From NCBI RefSeq assembly GCF_024730565.1, contig NZ_CP077725.1, forward strand, positions 124,001 through 188,000: a stretch of DNA of 64,000 nt, given 5' to 3'. This stretch comes from Clostridium sp. CM027. GTDB lineage: Bacteria > Bacillota > Clostridia > Clostridiales > Clostridiaceae. Shown one piece after another: positions 54,540 to 64,000 of the stretch (its first letter is position 1; each line of letters opens with the position of its first letter). The notes beneath the pieces are model-generated. The model was not told the origin of the DNA. It searched no databases and saw only the letters and a list, made by a program, of their open reading frames with translations. A program made the translations under genes and the position numbers.

Positions 54540-55604
54540 TTATGTTATTTTAAATTTATTTTTAATATACGTTTTAAACTTTTCAACAAAATCTAATTGA
54601 TATTCATTATTGTTAGTTGCGTTATCTAGCAGGCGTAAGAAGGCTTTTTTATTACATTTGTTAATATTACCATAATAATCTCTTGATATTTTCCAATATC
54701 TTTGGGGGAAAGCCAAATAAACAAAAATATATTTGTAATCATCCAAGGTTAAAGGTAGGATTTTATCATATAATTCTAAAAAATTTATTGCTAGCTCTAA
54801 ATCCCATTTTGTACTATCTCTTTTCAGTAGGCGCCTTAAACAATAGGAAATATCATGGGCGCAAAAGTCATTTCTACATTTATCAAAATCAATTACCCAT
54901 ATTTCATTATTAGTATCAAATATAATATTTTTATTAACATAGTCAAGGTGGCATAATGATTTTGTAAGATTATTGGGGTTGATATCATAAGCAATGTTTG
55001 CAGAATATTTAGCTAGCTTACTACTTGTTTCAAAATGATTAAGATATAGATTTGAAAAGGCATCATTATATTTATAAGCCAAATTAGAGGAATTAAGAAG
55101 GCCTTCATAGTGTTTATATATGGAAGGGCTCAAAGGGCTAAAGTCCTCTTTTATGGAACTTCCATATATAGGCATAAAGTTAATGCTGACTTTATGCATA
55201 TTTGCAAGGTTGGTACTACATAATAGAATATGATTAATATTATCATAATCACATTTTATACCATTAATCCAGGGGGTGAGTATAAATAACATATTATTAT
55301 AGTTTACAAATCTGTTATTTGTGTTTGTAGGAAGTATGCGAGGTACATGGATATTATTTCTGTATAACCATTCTATAGCTGAGTATACAAATAATAAATC
55401 GTTTATAGAATAATAAACTTTTTTTAAACAATAGCATTTACCAAAGTCTTGCACTTTATATACAGCCCTTTGTTTATCTGTATCTTTAAATTTGATTTGC
55501 GTGATATCAGCATTAGTTAAGTTATATTGAGGCAGAATGTGTCTTTTTACATTTTCGGCAGACAATAAATTTATGTTATTAAAGTTTTTAGCCGTAGATG
55601 GCAT
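54540..55604 (-). CDS. CotS-family spore coat protein (kinase-like fold)
   Basis: 354 residues. Aminoglycoside-phosphotransferase/CotS fold: LCHLDYVNKNIIFDTNNEIW holds the catalytic-loop-like HxDxxxxN and VIDFDKCRNDFCAHDIS the DFD metal motif. CotS proteins are inner spore coat components whose kinase activity, if any, is unproven. GGAGTGTTAAG precedes ATG on the reverse strand. Convergent with ppdK. Confidence 0.85.
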   Translation of the reverse strand: MPSTAKNFNNINLLSAENVKRHILPQYNLTNADITQIKFKDTDKQRAVYKVQDFGKCYCLKKVYYSINDLLFVYSAIEWLYRNNIHVPRILPTNTNNRFVNYNNMLFILTPWINGIKCDYDNINHILLCSTNLANMHKVSINFMPIYGSSIKEDFSPLSPSIYKHYEGLLNSSNLAYKYNDAFSNLYLNHFETSSKLAKYSANIAYDINPNNLTKSLCHLDYVNKNIIFDTNNEIWVIDFDKCRNDFCAHDISYCLRRLLKRDSTKWDLELAINFLELYDKILPLTLDDYKYIFVYLAFPQRYWKISRDYYGNINKCNKKAFLRLLDNATNNNEYQLDFVEKFKTYIKNKFKIT

Positions 55605-55785
55605 CTTAACACTCCTAAAAAATTATTACATTATTAGGATATTAATAAAACTTTAATATTATACATTTAACATTAAAAAAGGGAAATTAATTTGATTCGT
55701 AGAATACTAACTAAAGCGTCTTTAAAAAATAATATGCATACTTATCAACCGTTTTTAGAAGATGCCTAAATTTAGGAGGAAAACC

Positions 55786-56814
55786 ATGGATATTCGCAAA
55801 AAAATAGAAACTAATGAAGGTAATAGCATTATACGATATGGGGCGTTATCTCTAAACTCAAAAGGAAGGAAAGTATTAGAGGATAAGGATGAGGTAAGAA
55901 CCTGTTATATGGTGGATAGAGATAGGATAATACATAGTAAATCATTTAGAAGATTGAAGCATAAAACTCAAGTATACATAAAGACTAGTAGTGATCACTA
56001 TAGAACAAGATTAACACATACCTTAGAAGTTGCACAGATAGCTAAAACTATAGGGAGAGGCATAGGCTTAAATGAAGATTTAATAGAAGCTATAGCAATG
56101 GGTCACGATATAGGGCACGTACCTTTTGCTCATAATGGTGAAGAGGTGTTTAATGATATTTTGCCACAAGGATTTAGGCACAATGAAAATAGTATTAGAG
56201 TTTTAACAAAAATTGAAAAATTAGGTGCTGGTCTTAATTTGAGCGCGGAAGTGCTAGATGGAATTCTCAATCATAGTGGGTTTTCTTCTAAAATTGGAAA
56301 GGCTTCAACACTTGAAGGTCAGGTTGTTAGGTATAGTGACAAGATTGCATACGTAAATCATGATATAGACGATTCTATAAGAGCAGGATTGTTAACTGAA
56401 GCAATGCTACCTCCAGGTGCTATTGAAGTATTAGGGGCAAATCATGGCAAGCGAATAGATACTTTAGTTAAAGACTGTATTTATAACACCATAAATAACT
56501 TAGATATAGGGGATATAGGTGTATCACTTAGTGAAGGTGTTGGAAGTGCATTGGGTGAATTAAGAAATTTTATGTTTGAAAATATATACAAAGGTGAAAT
56601 CTTAAAGGCAGAAAGACAAAAATCACAATTTGTGGTAACGCATGTATTTAAACATTACTATAATAATCCACTGGCTATGCCGGACTTTTATAAAAGCATA
56701 GTTAAGTATGAAGGTCTACATATAGGAGTAGCAGATTATATTTCTGGTATGAGTGATGACTATTGTTTAATGCTTTTTAATGATTTATATGTGCCTAGGG
56801 TTGTTATTTATTAA
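55786..56814 (+). CDS. dgt: dGTP triphosphohydrolase-like HD protein
   Basis: 342 residues with [40 protein letters not shown] and the further HD ligands; this is the deoxynucleotide triphosphohydrolase-like family (type 2/YpGQ-like). Removes triphosphate from dNTPs. TTTAGGAGGAAAACC supports ATG 55786 rather than ATG 55762. The dgt-dnaG-rpoD order is typical for clostridia. Confidence 0.9.
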   Translation: MDIRKKIETNEGNSIIRYGALSLNSKGRKVLEDKDEVRTCYMVDRDRIIHSKSFRRLKHKTQVYIKTSSDHYRTRLTHTLEVAQIAKTIGRGIGLNEDLIEAIAMGHDIGHVPFAHNGEEVFNDILPQGFRHNENSIRVLTKIEKLGAGLNLSAEVLDGILNHSGFSSKIGKASTLEGQVVRYSDKIAYVNHDIDDSIRAGLLTEAMLPPGAIEVLGANHGKRIDTLVKDCIYNTINNLDIGDIGVSLSEGVGSALGELRNFMFENIYKGEILKAERQKSQFVVTHVFKHYYNNPLAMPDFYKSIVKYEGLHIGVADYISGMSDDYCLMLFNDLYVPRVVIY

Positions 56815-57037
56815 AATATGATAGAAACAAATATTGGGTTTGGAAAACATATTAATATAAAATTTATAAATAAAAAATAAAAAATACAAATATTGAAGGA
56901 AATTTGTGTTTTATAAAGAATATAGTATAAGCAAACATAATTTTTTTTAAAAAAAATGATTTTAAAGAAGGATAATACACTTTTTTGTCGAATAAAATTA
57001 TATTGTGAACTTATATAAGTAAGGTGGTAATAATCTA

Positions 57038-58807
57038 TTGATTGCTGAAGATGTTATCCGAAAAATTAAGGAACAAAATGATATTGTGGATGTAATATCT
57101 GAAAGGGTTAAACTTAAGAAAGCGGGGCGAAATTATATTGGTCTTTGTCCTTTTCATAATGAGAAGAGTCCTTCTTTCACAGTGTCTGAGGAAAAGCAAA
57201 TTTATAAATGCTTTGGATGTGGTGAAGCTGGGAATGTAATTAGTTATATTATGAAGGATAGGAATGTAAATTTTCCTGAAGCAGCAAGGGTACTCGCCGA
57301 GAGAGCTAACATTAGTATAGAAATGGACAATGAGGAAAATAATGTTCAAAAAGACATGTATAAAAAAATGTACAATATTAATGTAGCAGCGGCTAGGTAT
57401 TTTTATGACAATTTAAGAAAGGACAAGAAGGCTGAAACATATTTCTTAAACCGAGGAATTACGGAAGTTACTATGAAAAAATTTGGTTTAGGGTTTTCGT
57501 TTGATAAATGGGATGGATTGTTATTATACCTGAAAAGGAAAGGCTACTCCGAATTAGATTTACTTAGTATAGGATTAATTATTAAAAGTCCTAAAAATTC
57601 CTATTATGATAGGTTTAGAAATAGAATAATGTTTCCTGTGTTTGATTATAAAGGCAGCGTCATCGGATTTGGAGGAAGGGTTTTAGATGATTCAAAACCT
57701 AAATATTTAAATTCACCTGAGACACCATTATTTCATAAGGGGCTACATCTTTATGGATTGAATTTTGTAATAAAAAATAATAGGTCTCGAACAATAATAA
57801 TTGTAGAGGGATATATGGATTGTATTTCACTTCATCAATATGGGTTTTCAAATGCCGTTGCGTCCCTGGGGACGGCACTTACTATTAATCAAGCAAAATT
57901 ATTGAAAAAACATGTAGACAAAGTTATTATTTCATATGATGCTGATGTAGCAGGCCAAGCAGCAACATTAAGGGGCCTTGAGATATTAAGGACTGAAGGT
58001 TTTGATTTAAGGGTGCTGATAGTTCCAAAGGATAAGGATCCTGATGAATATATAAAAAACAACGGAAAGCAGGCTTTTCAGAAATTAGTGGATGATGCTC
58101 TCCCCTTAATATATTATAGGATTAAAAGAGCAGGTGACGGAATAAATTTTTCGAATAGTGAAATGATAATACAATATGTGAAAAAGGTTACTGAAATTAT
58201 TGCAGATTTAGATCCTGTCGAAAAAGATGTTTATATAAAAAAGGTTTCTGAGGAAACAGGCATCAAAGAACAGGCAATATATGACCTACTAAGTGACGAA
58301 ATCAACAAAAATGCAAAAAAAACCAAAAAAATGAATATGCAACAAGATTTTGGACAAAAATTATACTTAGAGCCAGCTTATATTAAGGCTGAAAGAAATT
58401 TGTTGAAATTTATGTTTATAAATGAAGAAAATTGTAATTATATCACAGAAAACTTGGACCTAGAACAATTGGTACTTCAAAGTCATAAAAGTATATATAC
58501 ATTAATTGTTAAATATAAAAACTTAACAAAAGATGAAAAAACTAAAAAAATTGAATTTATATGTAATGATATAGAATGTACAAAAGAGTGGATAAATACT
58601 ATGGAAATTGAATTTTCAGGAGATGAAGAGGATCATAAAAAACTTATAAATGACTGCATTAAAGAACTTAAAAAATTCAAGTTAGAGGAGTCGAAAAAAG
58701 AAATTATGAATAAAATCAAACAATATGAATCAAAAGGTTTGCTAGAAGAATCTATACAATTAGCCCAAAAACTTATAGTAATGCAAAAAGATCTAAAACA
58801 ATTATAG
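57038..58807 (+). CDS. dnaG: DNA primase
   Basis: 589 residues: CHC2 zinc finger (Cys37, His40, Cys58, Cys61), TOPRIM domain with [18 protein letters not shown] and [15 protein letters not shown], and a C-terminal DnaB-binding helical domain. Makes RNA primers at the fork. TTG 57038 follows AAGGTGG at ten bases. Directly upstream of rpoD in the macromolecular synthesis operon. Confidence 0.96.
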   Translation: MIAEDVIRKIKEQNDIVDVISERVKLKKAGRNYIGLCPFHNEKSPSFTVSEEKQIYKCFGCGEAGNVISYIMKDRNVNFPEAARVLAERANISIEMDNEENNVQKDMYKKMYNINVAAARYFYDNLRKDKKAETYFLNRGITEVTMKKFGLGFSFDKWDGLLLYLKRKGYSELDLLSIGLIIKSPKNSYYDRFRNRIMFPVFDYKGSVIGFGGRVLDDSKPKYLNSPETPLFHKGLHLYGLNFVIKNNRSRTIIIVEGYMDCISLHQYGFSNAVASLGTALTINQAKLLKKHVDKVIISYDADVAGQAATLRGLEILRTEGFDLRVLIVPKDKDPDEYIKNNGKQAFQKLVDDALPLIYYRIKRAGDGINFSNSEMIIQYVKKVTEIIADLDPVEKDVYIKKVSEETGIKEQAIYDLLSDEINKNAKKTKKMNMQQDFGQKLYLEPAYIKAERNLLKFMFINEENCNYITENLDLEQLVLQSHKSIYTLIVKYKNLTKDEKTKKIEFICNDIECTKEWINTMEIEFSGDEEDHKKLINDCIKELKKFKLEESKKEIMNKIKQYESKGLLEESIQLAQKLIVMQKDLKQL

Positions 58808-58829
58808 TAATTTGAAAGGAGGTAATATG

Positions 58830-59927
58830 ATGAAGGATAAAAGTTCGAAAATGACTATAGTCAAAAAACTTATGGAAAAAGGGAAGAAAAAAGGATCTTT
58901 AACTTATAAAGAAATAATGGAAGAACTTTATGAGATAGATTTAAGTCCAGAACAAATAGAAAAGGTTTATGAAGTTTTAGAATCAATGGAGATAGAGGTT
59001 ATTGGTGATATGCATCAAGCTGCTGCACCTGCGACTGGAGCTCAAGCTGAAACTGAACCAGAAACTGAAGAACTGGATGTTAGCATACCCGAAGGCGTAT
59101 CTATAGACGACCCTGTTAGGATGTATTTAAAAGAAATTGGAAAAGTTGCTTTATTATCATCAAGTGAGGAAATTGATCTTGCTAAAAGAAATGAAGAAGG
59201 AGATCTAGCTGCTAAGAAAAAACTAGCAGAGGCTAATTTAAGACTCGTGGTAAGTATAGCTAAAAGATATGTTGGTCGCGGAATGTTATTTTTAGATCTT
59301 ATTCAAGAAGGTAATTTAGGACTAATAAAAGCCGTAGAAAAATATGATTATAGAAAAGGCTTTAAATTTAGTACTTATGCTACATGGTGGATTAGACAGG
59401 CAATAACTAGAGCAATAGCCGACCAAGCAAGAACTATAAGGATACCTGTACATATGGTTGAAACTATAAATAAGCTTATTAGAGTTTCAAGGCAATTGCT
59501 ACAAGAACTTGGACGTGAACCCCAACCGGATGAAGTTGCTGAAAAAATGGAAATGCCTGTAGCAAAAGTTAGAGAAATTATGAAAATTGCACAAGAGCCA
59601 GTATCGCTAGAGACTCCTATAGGTGAAGAAGAAGATAGTCATTTAGGCGATTTTATTCCTGATGATGATGCTCTTGCACCAGCAGAAGCTGCTGCATTTA
59701 CAATGTTAAAAGAGCAATTAATCAACGTTTTAGATACTTTGACTCCTAGAGAAGAAAAGGTTTTAAGATTAAGATTTGGACTAGATGATGGAAGGGCAAG
59801 GACCCTCGAGGAAGTTGGAAAAGAGTTTAATGTAACTCGTGAAAGAATTAGACAAATTGAAGCAAAGGCTTTACGTAAATTAAGGCACCCAAGTAGAAGT
59901 AAAAAACTAAAAGATTACTTAGATTAG
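58830..59927 (+). CDS. rpoD: RNA polymerase sigma factor SigA (RpoD)
   Basis: 365 residues. A compact region 1.1, then regions 1.2-4: [60 protein letters not shown] and [20 protein letters not shown]. Primary vegetative sigma factor recognising TTGACA/TATAAT promoters like those found in this window. ATG 58830 has better spacing to AAAGGAGG than ATG 58827. Confidence 0.98.
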   Translation: MKDKSSKMTIVKKLMEKGKKKGSLTYKEIMEELYEIDLSPEQIEKVYEVLESMEIEVIGDMHQAAAPATGAQAETEPETEELDVSIPEGVSIDDPVRMYLKEIGKVALLSSSEEIDLAKRNEEGDLAAKKKLAEANLRLVVSIAKRYVGRGMLFLDLIQEGNLGLIKAVEKYDYRKGFKFSTYATWWIRQAITRAIADQARTIRIPVHMVETINKLIRVSRQLLQELGREPQPDEVAEKMEMPVAKVREIMKIAQEPVSLETPIGEEEDSHLGDFIPDDDALAPAEAAAFTMLKEQLINVLDTLTPREEKVLRLRFGLDDGRARTLEEVGKEFNVTRERIRQIEAKALRKLRHPSRSKKLKDYLD

Positions 59928-59942
59928 AACAGTATACTTAAG

Positions 59943-59970
59943 AAAACACCTTATTTAAGGTGTTTTTTCT
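59943..59970 (+). terminator. Terminator after rpoD
   Basis: AAAACACCTT (59943-59952) pairs with AAGGTGTTTT (59957-59966), followed by TT. Confidence 0.85.
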
Positions 59971-59996
59971 ACTCCATGTAGAATCATGTATGAATA

Positions 59997-60026
59997 TTTA
60001 CAAGGTCGGTTTAAATATGCTATAAT
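59997..60026 (+). promoter_or_regulatory. Promoter of the PH-domain gene operon
   Basis: TTTACA (59997-60002), 18 bases ending TGC, TATAAT (60021-60026). Confidence 0.7.
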
Positions 60027-60046
60027 ATGCTTTAGAAGGTGATTAA

Positions 60047-60934
60047 ATGGGAAAGTACATATCAAAGAGGGGACGCGGTTTAGGGTTTATTTTGCTCACG
60101 ACTGCATTATATAATATATTAATATTAATAGTGCTCAGGTTTACTAATTCATACATCGTAGTTAGTTTATTAAAGGTCTTATTAGTGTCTTGTAATATAT
60201 ATCAAGGATATTACATCTTGCTTTATGCATCACTTAAATGTACTATTGATGACGAAAATATTAAAATTTATGCTGTTGGATCATTAAAAAAAATAATTAT
60301 ACCATTAAATGAAATTGGAGGATACACTATCTCAACTGGTACAATTGAGGGGGTTAAGCTTAATGGTATAGCTACTAATAATTTTGCAATGGGTAGATTT
60401 GTAATTGAAAAAATAGGAATGTGTAGAATGTTTGTTACAAATAATAAAAATGTTTTTTACATAAAAACTAAAAACATGAATTATGCAGTTTCGCCTCTAG
60501 ATTATAAAAAATTTGAGGAAACTTTAATACATCATGATATACATGTGGTAGAGTGGAAATATAAAGTAAATAATAGCTATAATCTTCATAAAGACAAGCA
60601 CTTCATTTTACCTTTAATGGGTGTAAGTATAATAATAATAATATTAACCTTAAATCCACTTATATTATATTTGAAACGTAATATACCTAATATTATGCCC
60701 TTAAACTTTGATGCGAATTTTAATCCAATACAAATGGGGACAGGCAAACAATTTGCATTTACTCAGATGATTTACGGGGTATTAAATATGGCGTTGCTTT
60801 TTTGTATGTATTATGCAAGTTATTTTTGCGCAAAACATGATAGGAAATCAGCATATAAATATATTTATATGGCACTAATTGTGGCAATGATATTTTTAAT
60901 ATTGCAGTTTAAAATATTAATAAATTTTAGATAA
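60047..60934 (+). CDS. PH-domain membrane protein
   Basis: 295 residues. Two membrane helices (about 13-60), a bacterial PH-like beta domain (about 65-180: CTIDDENIKIYAVGSLKKII and following), then three further hydrophobic segments (about 185-205, 237-260, 270-290). Between them lies MPLNFDANFNPIQMGTGKQF, a motif like DUF1648-type membrane proteins. Function unknown. Precedes trmK and nif3, a common clostridial order. Confidence 0.75.
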   Translation: MGKYISKRGRGLGFILLTTALYNILILIVLRFTNSYIVVSLLKVLLVSCNIYQGYYILLYASLKCTIDDENIKIYAVGSLKKIIIPLNEIGGYTISTGTIEGVKLNGIATNNFAMGRFVIEKIGMCRMFVTNNKNVFYIKTKNMNYAVSPLDYKKFEETLIHHDIHVVEWKYKVNNSYNLHKDKHFILPLMGVSIIIIILTLNPLILYLKRNIPNIMPLNFDANFNPIQMGTGKQFAFTQMIYGVLNMALLFCMYYASYFCAKHDRKSAYKYIYMALIVAMIFLILQFKILINFR

Positions 60935-60945
60935 GGATGAGAGAT

Positions 60946-61635
60946 ATGGAGCTTAGTATAAGATTAAAATGGATTGCAAGTATGATAGAAGAATGTGATA
61001 GTGTTATCGACGTAGGCACGGATCATGGGTATGTTCCTATTAATTTAGTGAAAAATGGTGTAATAAAAAAAGCTATTGCTTCTGATATAAATAAAGGGCC
61101 TGTTGAGAAGGCCAAAAATAATATTATTCACAATAATATGCGTGGTCAAATTATTTGTAGACTGGGAAGTGGACTATCTACAGTTGAAAAGGGAGAAGTC
61201 CAGGTAGCTATTATTGCAGGAATGGGTGGCAATTTAATAAGAGACATTTTAGAAGCTGACTTAGATGTTGTTAAACAATTTAATTATATGATACTTCAGC
61301 CAGTTCAAAATGCTGAGGTTTTGAGAGAATATTTATATGTCGCTGGGTATGATATCCTTGATGAAGAAATTTGCAATGATGATGGTAGGTTTTATGAAAT
61401 TATCAAGGCAAGGTATAATACTAAACCAGTAGAAGTAGACAGTATATATTACGAGATAAGTAAAATATTATTAGATAAAAAACAATTAGTAATGCAAAAA
61501 TTTATAGAATATAAGTTGCAAAAATATTCAAAAATATATGATACTTTAAATGAAGATACAATTTTATCTAAAAATAGAAAACAACAACTTTATCTTGTTA
61601 TAATACGGCTTAAGGAGTTTTTGAAATGCTTTTAA
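60946..61635 (+). CDS. trmK: tRNA (adenine22-N1)-methyltransferase TrmK
   Basis: 229 residues: LKWIASMIEECDSVIDVGTD then HGYVPINLVKNGVIKKAIAS, a Rossmann methyltransferase with the D/GTDHGY motif of COG2384, and IIAGMGGNLIRDIL. Methylates A22 of tRNA. ATG 60946 follows AAGGATGAG; the ATG at 60937 would overlap it. Overlaps the next gene by ten bases. Confidence 0.92.
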   Translation: MELSIRLKWIASMIEECDSVIDVGTDHGYVPINLVKNGVIKKAIASDINKGPVEKAKNNIIHNNMRGQIICRLGSGLSTVEKGEVQVAIIAGMGGNLIRDILEADLDVVKQFNYMILQPVQNAEVLREYLYVAGYDILDEEICNDDGRFYEIIKARYNTKPVEVDSIYYEISKILLDKKQLVMQKFIEYKLQKYSKIYDTLNEDTILSKNRKQQLYLVIIRLKEFLKCF

Positions 61636-62441
61636 AAGTAAGTACTATTGAGCATATTATGCAGCAGGTTGCTCCACATATACTAAAAGAGGATTATGAT
61701 AATGTAGGATTAATGGTTGGGGATAAAGATGCGCAGGTTACAAAAATTTTAATTGCATTAGATTGTACAATGGACGTAATTCGCGAGGCAAAGAATAAGG
61801 GGTGCAATTTTATATTGACTCATCATCCTCTTCTTTTTGTTAAACCCAAAACTATTACCACAGACACTTTAGTAGGAAAAAAAATTATTGAGCTAATTGT
61901 GAATGGTATAAATGTATATGCTAGTCATACAAATTTAGATTCAGTTAAAGGCGGACTTAATGATATTGTCACAGAAATTTTAGGGTTTACTAATTATAAG
62001 GTAATAGAGAATTCAACAATTCAAGGGTATAATAATGGTGATAATGGTATTGGAAGGCTAGTGATTCTGGATACCCCAATTTTATTAATGCCCTTATGTG
62101 AAAAGGTTAAAGAACTTTTAAATACTGAGTATATTAGGTATGCAGGCGACCATAATAAAGTAATAAAAACCATTGCGATTATAAATGGCAGTGGAGAAGA
62201 CTTTTTTGAGGAGAGCATAAAATTGGGTGCAGATTGCATTATTACAGGAGATACTAAATACCATCATGTTAGTGATTTATTAGAAGAAAACATAGCGCTG
62301 ATTGATGCTGGGCATTTTGCAACTGAGTGGACACCACTCATAATATTTGCAGAAAAGTTCAAAAAGCAACTGATAGAAAATGGATATGACAATGAGGTTA
62401 TAATTTCTAAAAATACACATGATCCATATAAAGTTAAGTAA
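61626..62441 (+). CDS. Nif3-like dinuclear metal-binding protein (YqfO short form)
   Basis: 271 residues. The metal-binding His motifs are FILTHHPLLFVKPK, YASHTNLDSVKGG and IDAGHFATEWTPL. The short form lacks the inserted CutA-like domain found in Bacillus YqfO. The family is universal, with GTP cyclohydrolase I-like claims, but no firm activity. Translation is coupled to trmK by overlap (ATG 61626 within it). Confidence 0.92.
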   Translation: MLLKVSTIEHIMQQVAPHILKEDYDNVGLMVGDKDAQVTKILIALDCTMDVIREAKNKGCNFILTHHPLLFVKPKTITTDTLVGKKIIELIVNGINVYASHTNLDSVKGGLNDIVTEILGFTNYKVIENSTIQGYNNGDNGIGRLVILDTPILLMPLCEKVKELLNTEYIRYAGDHNKVIKTIAIINGSGEDFFEESIKLGADCIITGDTKYHHVSDLLEENIALIDAGHFATEWTPLIIFAEKFKKQLIENGYDNEVIISKNTHDPYKVK

Positions 62442-62492
62442 TAATAAAATACTATTTGCTTTTATTTTAATAGTATGATATCATTGGTTTTA

Positions 62493-62876
62493 CGAGTAAG
62501 CCAGACAATCGCTGCTAATTATTGCGTGCGATAATTAGGAGAGGAAAGTCCGAGCTCCATAGGGCAGGGTGCTGGATAACACCCAGTGAAGGTGACTTTA
62601 AGGAAAGTGCAACAGAGATATACCGCTAAAGGCATTCAAAAGTTTAGTTTTTCTAAATTTTTGAATGTACTAGCAAGGATGGAAAGGCGAGGTAAGAGCT
62701 CACCAGCGCAATGGCGACTTTGCGGCTATGTAAACCCCACCTGGAGCAAGATCGAATAGGAGAACATTATGAGGCTGCCCGTCTCGTTCTCGGGTGTATC
62801 GCTTGAGCCTATTGGTAACAATGGGCCTAGATAGATGATTGTCTAATACAGGACTCGGCTTATAGGCTTAGTCGTA
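62493..62876 (+). ncRNA. rnpB: RNase P RNA, class A
   Basis: Starts near GAGTAAGCCAGACAATCGCT, with GAGAGGAAAGTCCGAGCTCC and CAGGGTGCTGGATAAC (conserved P4/J3-4 elements), and ends with GGACTCGGCTTATAGG. The P1 helix pairs GTAAGCC (62496-62502) with GGCTTA (62865-62870) and neighbouring bases. The layout is class A rather than the Bacillus class B, as in other clostridia. A variable P12 hairpin covers about 62631-62668. Confidence 0.96.
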
Positions 62877-62878
62877 CC

Positions 62879-62912
62879 AAAAAACACTCACTTTACAGTG
62901 AGTGTTTTTTTT
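62879..62912 (+). terminator. Terminator after rnpB
   Basis: AAAAAACACTCACT (62879-62892) pairs with AGTGAGTGTTTTTT (62897-62910). Confidence 0.9.
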
Positions 62913-62913
62913 A

Positions 62914-62942
62914 TTGACTAAAAATTCAAAATATGTTATAGT
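62914..62942 (+). promoter_or_regulatory. Promoter of the glycine riboswitch transcript
   Basis: TTGACT (62914-62919), 17 bases, TATAGT (62937-62942) with an extended TGT. Confidence 0.8.
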
Positions 62943-62970
62943 CATGCGAAGTATTACAAATTAATAATTT

Positions 62971-63184
62971 CGGATGAAGATATTTGGAGAGAGATGTATA
63001 ACATCCACCGAAGAAGTTAAACTTTCAGGTATCCATTTTTGGAGAAGTACTGATATCGGACGAACCTCTGGAGAGACTTATATAAGCACCGAAGGAGAAA
63101 GCTAAACATTATTTAATTACATATTATTTGTATGAAATTTAATAGTGCATTAGTGAAACTCTCAGGTAAAAGGACAGGGTTATT
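62971..63184 (+). ncRNA. Tandem glycine riboswitch
   Basis: Two aptamers in a row. First: GGAGAGAGATG, CCACCGAAGAAG and AACTTTCAGGTATCC (62971-63058). Second: GGAGAGACTT, GCACCGAAGGAG and AAACTCTCAGGT, ending AAAGGACAGGG (63059-63184). These are the conserved glycine-aptamer blocks. It precedes a sodium:amino acid symporter and is followed by a terminator, so glycine probably turns transcription off here, the usual logic for AGCS transporters, unlike the ON logic before gcv. Confidence 0.93.
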
Positions 63185-63188
63185 TTCA

Positions 63189-63219
63189 AGAGGTCATTTT
63201 ATTTTGATCTCTATTTTTT
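63189..63219 (+). terminator. Riboswitch-controlled terminator
   Basis: AGAGGTCA (63189-63196) pairs with TGATCTCT (63205-63212) with a G-U pair, followed by ATTTTTT. Lies between aptamer 2 and the symporter gene. Confidence 0.7.
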
Positions 63220-63332
63220 GTGTGCTTTAAAAAATAATGGTCTCACAGAGTATTAATTGGTATAAATATATTCTTTACACAAGAAATTTTTTATCTGAAA
63301 AAATTTTAATAACTAGAAGGAGCGTGTGTTTA

Positions 63333-64000
63333 TGGATTTTTTATCAATTATTAAAGGTATTAACGGTGTTTTGTGGGGGTATGTACTAATATTTTTGTTA
63401 TGTGGTACTGGAATTTACTTTACAATGACGTTAAAATTTGTTCAAGTAAGAAAATTTAAAGATGCATTTAAAAAGACTTTTGGAGGAGCTAAATTCGGCA
63501 ATAAAGCAGGAAAAGATGGAATGTCATCCTTTCAAGCCATGACAACTTCAATAGCGGCTCAAGTAGGAACAGGAAATTTAGCAGGAGCCGCAACTGCTAT
63601 AGCATCAGGAGGACCGGGTGCTATATTCTGGATGTGGCTAAGTGCTTTCTTTGGCATGGCAACTATTTTTGCGGAAGCAGTGCTTGGTCAAAAGTATAAA
63701 CAGACAGTTGACGGTGAGGTGACGGGAGGACCTGCTTACTATATTAGTAAAGGCCTTGGGAGTAAAAAGTTGGCAGCATTTTTCTCAGTAACTATAATAA
63801 TTGCATTAGGATTTATAGGGAATATGGTACAATCTAACTCAATAAGTGCAGCAATAAGCCCAAATACCAATATTCGTATAATCATTGGTGTGATAGTTGC
63901 AGCATTAGCGGGTATGATTTTTATTGGAGGAGTAGGCCGAATTGCAGCCTTTACTGAAAAAGTAGTTCCGTTTATGGCTATATTTTACATACTGGGTAGT
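63333..64000 (+). CDS. AGCS-family sodium:alanine/glycine symporter, 5' part
   Basis: Partial: the frame runs off the right edge after 222 codons. It starts MDFLSIIKGINGVLWGYVLI and continues with DGMSSFQAMTTSIAAQVGTG, TGNLAGAATAIASGGPGAIF and VTGGPAYYISKGLG, core motifs of the alanine or glycine:cation symporter family. About five membrane segments are visible. AAGGAGC precedes ATG 63333. The glycine riboswitch upstream points to glycine (or alanine) uptake. Confidence 0.95.

Noticed and set aside
55692-55768. 25-codon TTG frame before dgt
   Set aside because: AAGGGAAATTAAT is only a fair ribosome site, the frame ends at the dgt ribosome site region, and there is no recognisable peptide.
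1-64000. Prophage, defence island, insertion sequence or tRNA gene
   Set aside because: No integrase, transposase, phage structural gene, restriction gene or cloverleaf-like sequence seen on either strand.

Overview
This is a low-GC, AT-rich chromosomal segment with Firmicutes signatures throughout. It carries sporulation genes (spoIVFB, gpr, spoIIP, yqfC/yqfD, a CotS-type coat gene and a Spo0B-like gene), a HrcA/CIRCE heat-shock operon, a prokaryotic V-type ATPase, class A RNase P RNA and a tandem glycine riboswitch. Codon use and gene content fit an anaerobic spore-former of Clostridium sensu stricto. I cannot name the species.

Layout. 1-8.3 kb: the 3' end of spoIVFB, a paired radical-SAM/DUF2344 module, RNase G, and the rplU-prp-rpmA-spo0B-like-obgE-yhbY block, in the same order as in Bacillus. 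8.3-14.2 kb: nadD, yqeK, an LCP cell-wall ligase, a 35-codon ORF, an RluD-type pseudouridine synthase, a convergent DD-carboxypeptidase and comEA. 14.2-15.1 kb: a gene-poor stretch with an orphan attenuator-like RNA and a small reverse-strand winged-helix gene. 15.1-23.8 kb: a nine-gene V-ATPase operon. 23.8-26 kb: small accessory genes (60-aa protein, zinc ribbon, MORN repeats, Cys-rich 48-mer). 26-42.3 kb: comEC, holA, rpsT (reverse), gpr, spoIIP, lepA, hemW, hrcA-grpE-dnaK-dnaJ, prmA, rsmE. 42.3-51.4 kb: an mtaB remnant, a HIT gene, rpsU, a yqeY remnant, yqfC, yqfD, pgpH, ybeY, dgkA-PAP2, cdd, era, recO and a DUF4342 gene. 51.8-62.4 kb: ppdK, a CotS-like gene (reverse), dgt, dnaG, rpoD, a PH-domain membrane protein, trmK and a Nif3 gene. 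62.5-64 kb: rnpB, a glycine riboswitch and the 5' part of an AGCS symporter.

How the genes work together. Most of the window is housekeeping: ribosome assembly and modification, replication and transcription initiation, protein folding, cell-envelope lipid recycling and spore formation/germination. The V-ATPase and small accessory genes sit between comEA and comEC, which are close neighbours in Bacillus.

What stands out is not a defence or mobile system. It is (i) a dispersed, two-module repeat that repeatedly sits at or across stop codons and has replaced the 3' end of recO; (ii) two decayed tRNA-modification/amidotransferase-type genes (mtaB, yqeY) in their conserved positions; (iii) a recO reading frame that needs a CTG start; (iv) a ComEC whose metallo-beta-lactamase domain has lost its metal site; and (v) an orphan 150-nt RNA with a leader ORF and mutually exclusive pairings. 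I see no prophage, insertion sequence, CRISPR array or tRNA gene.
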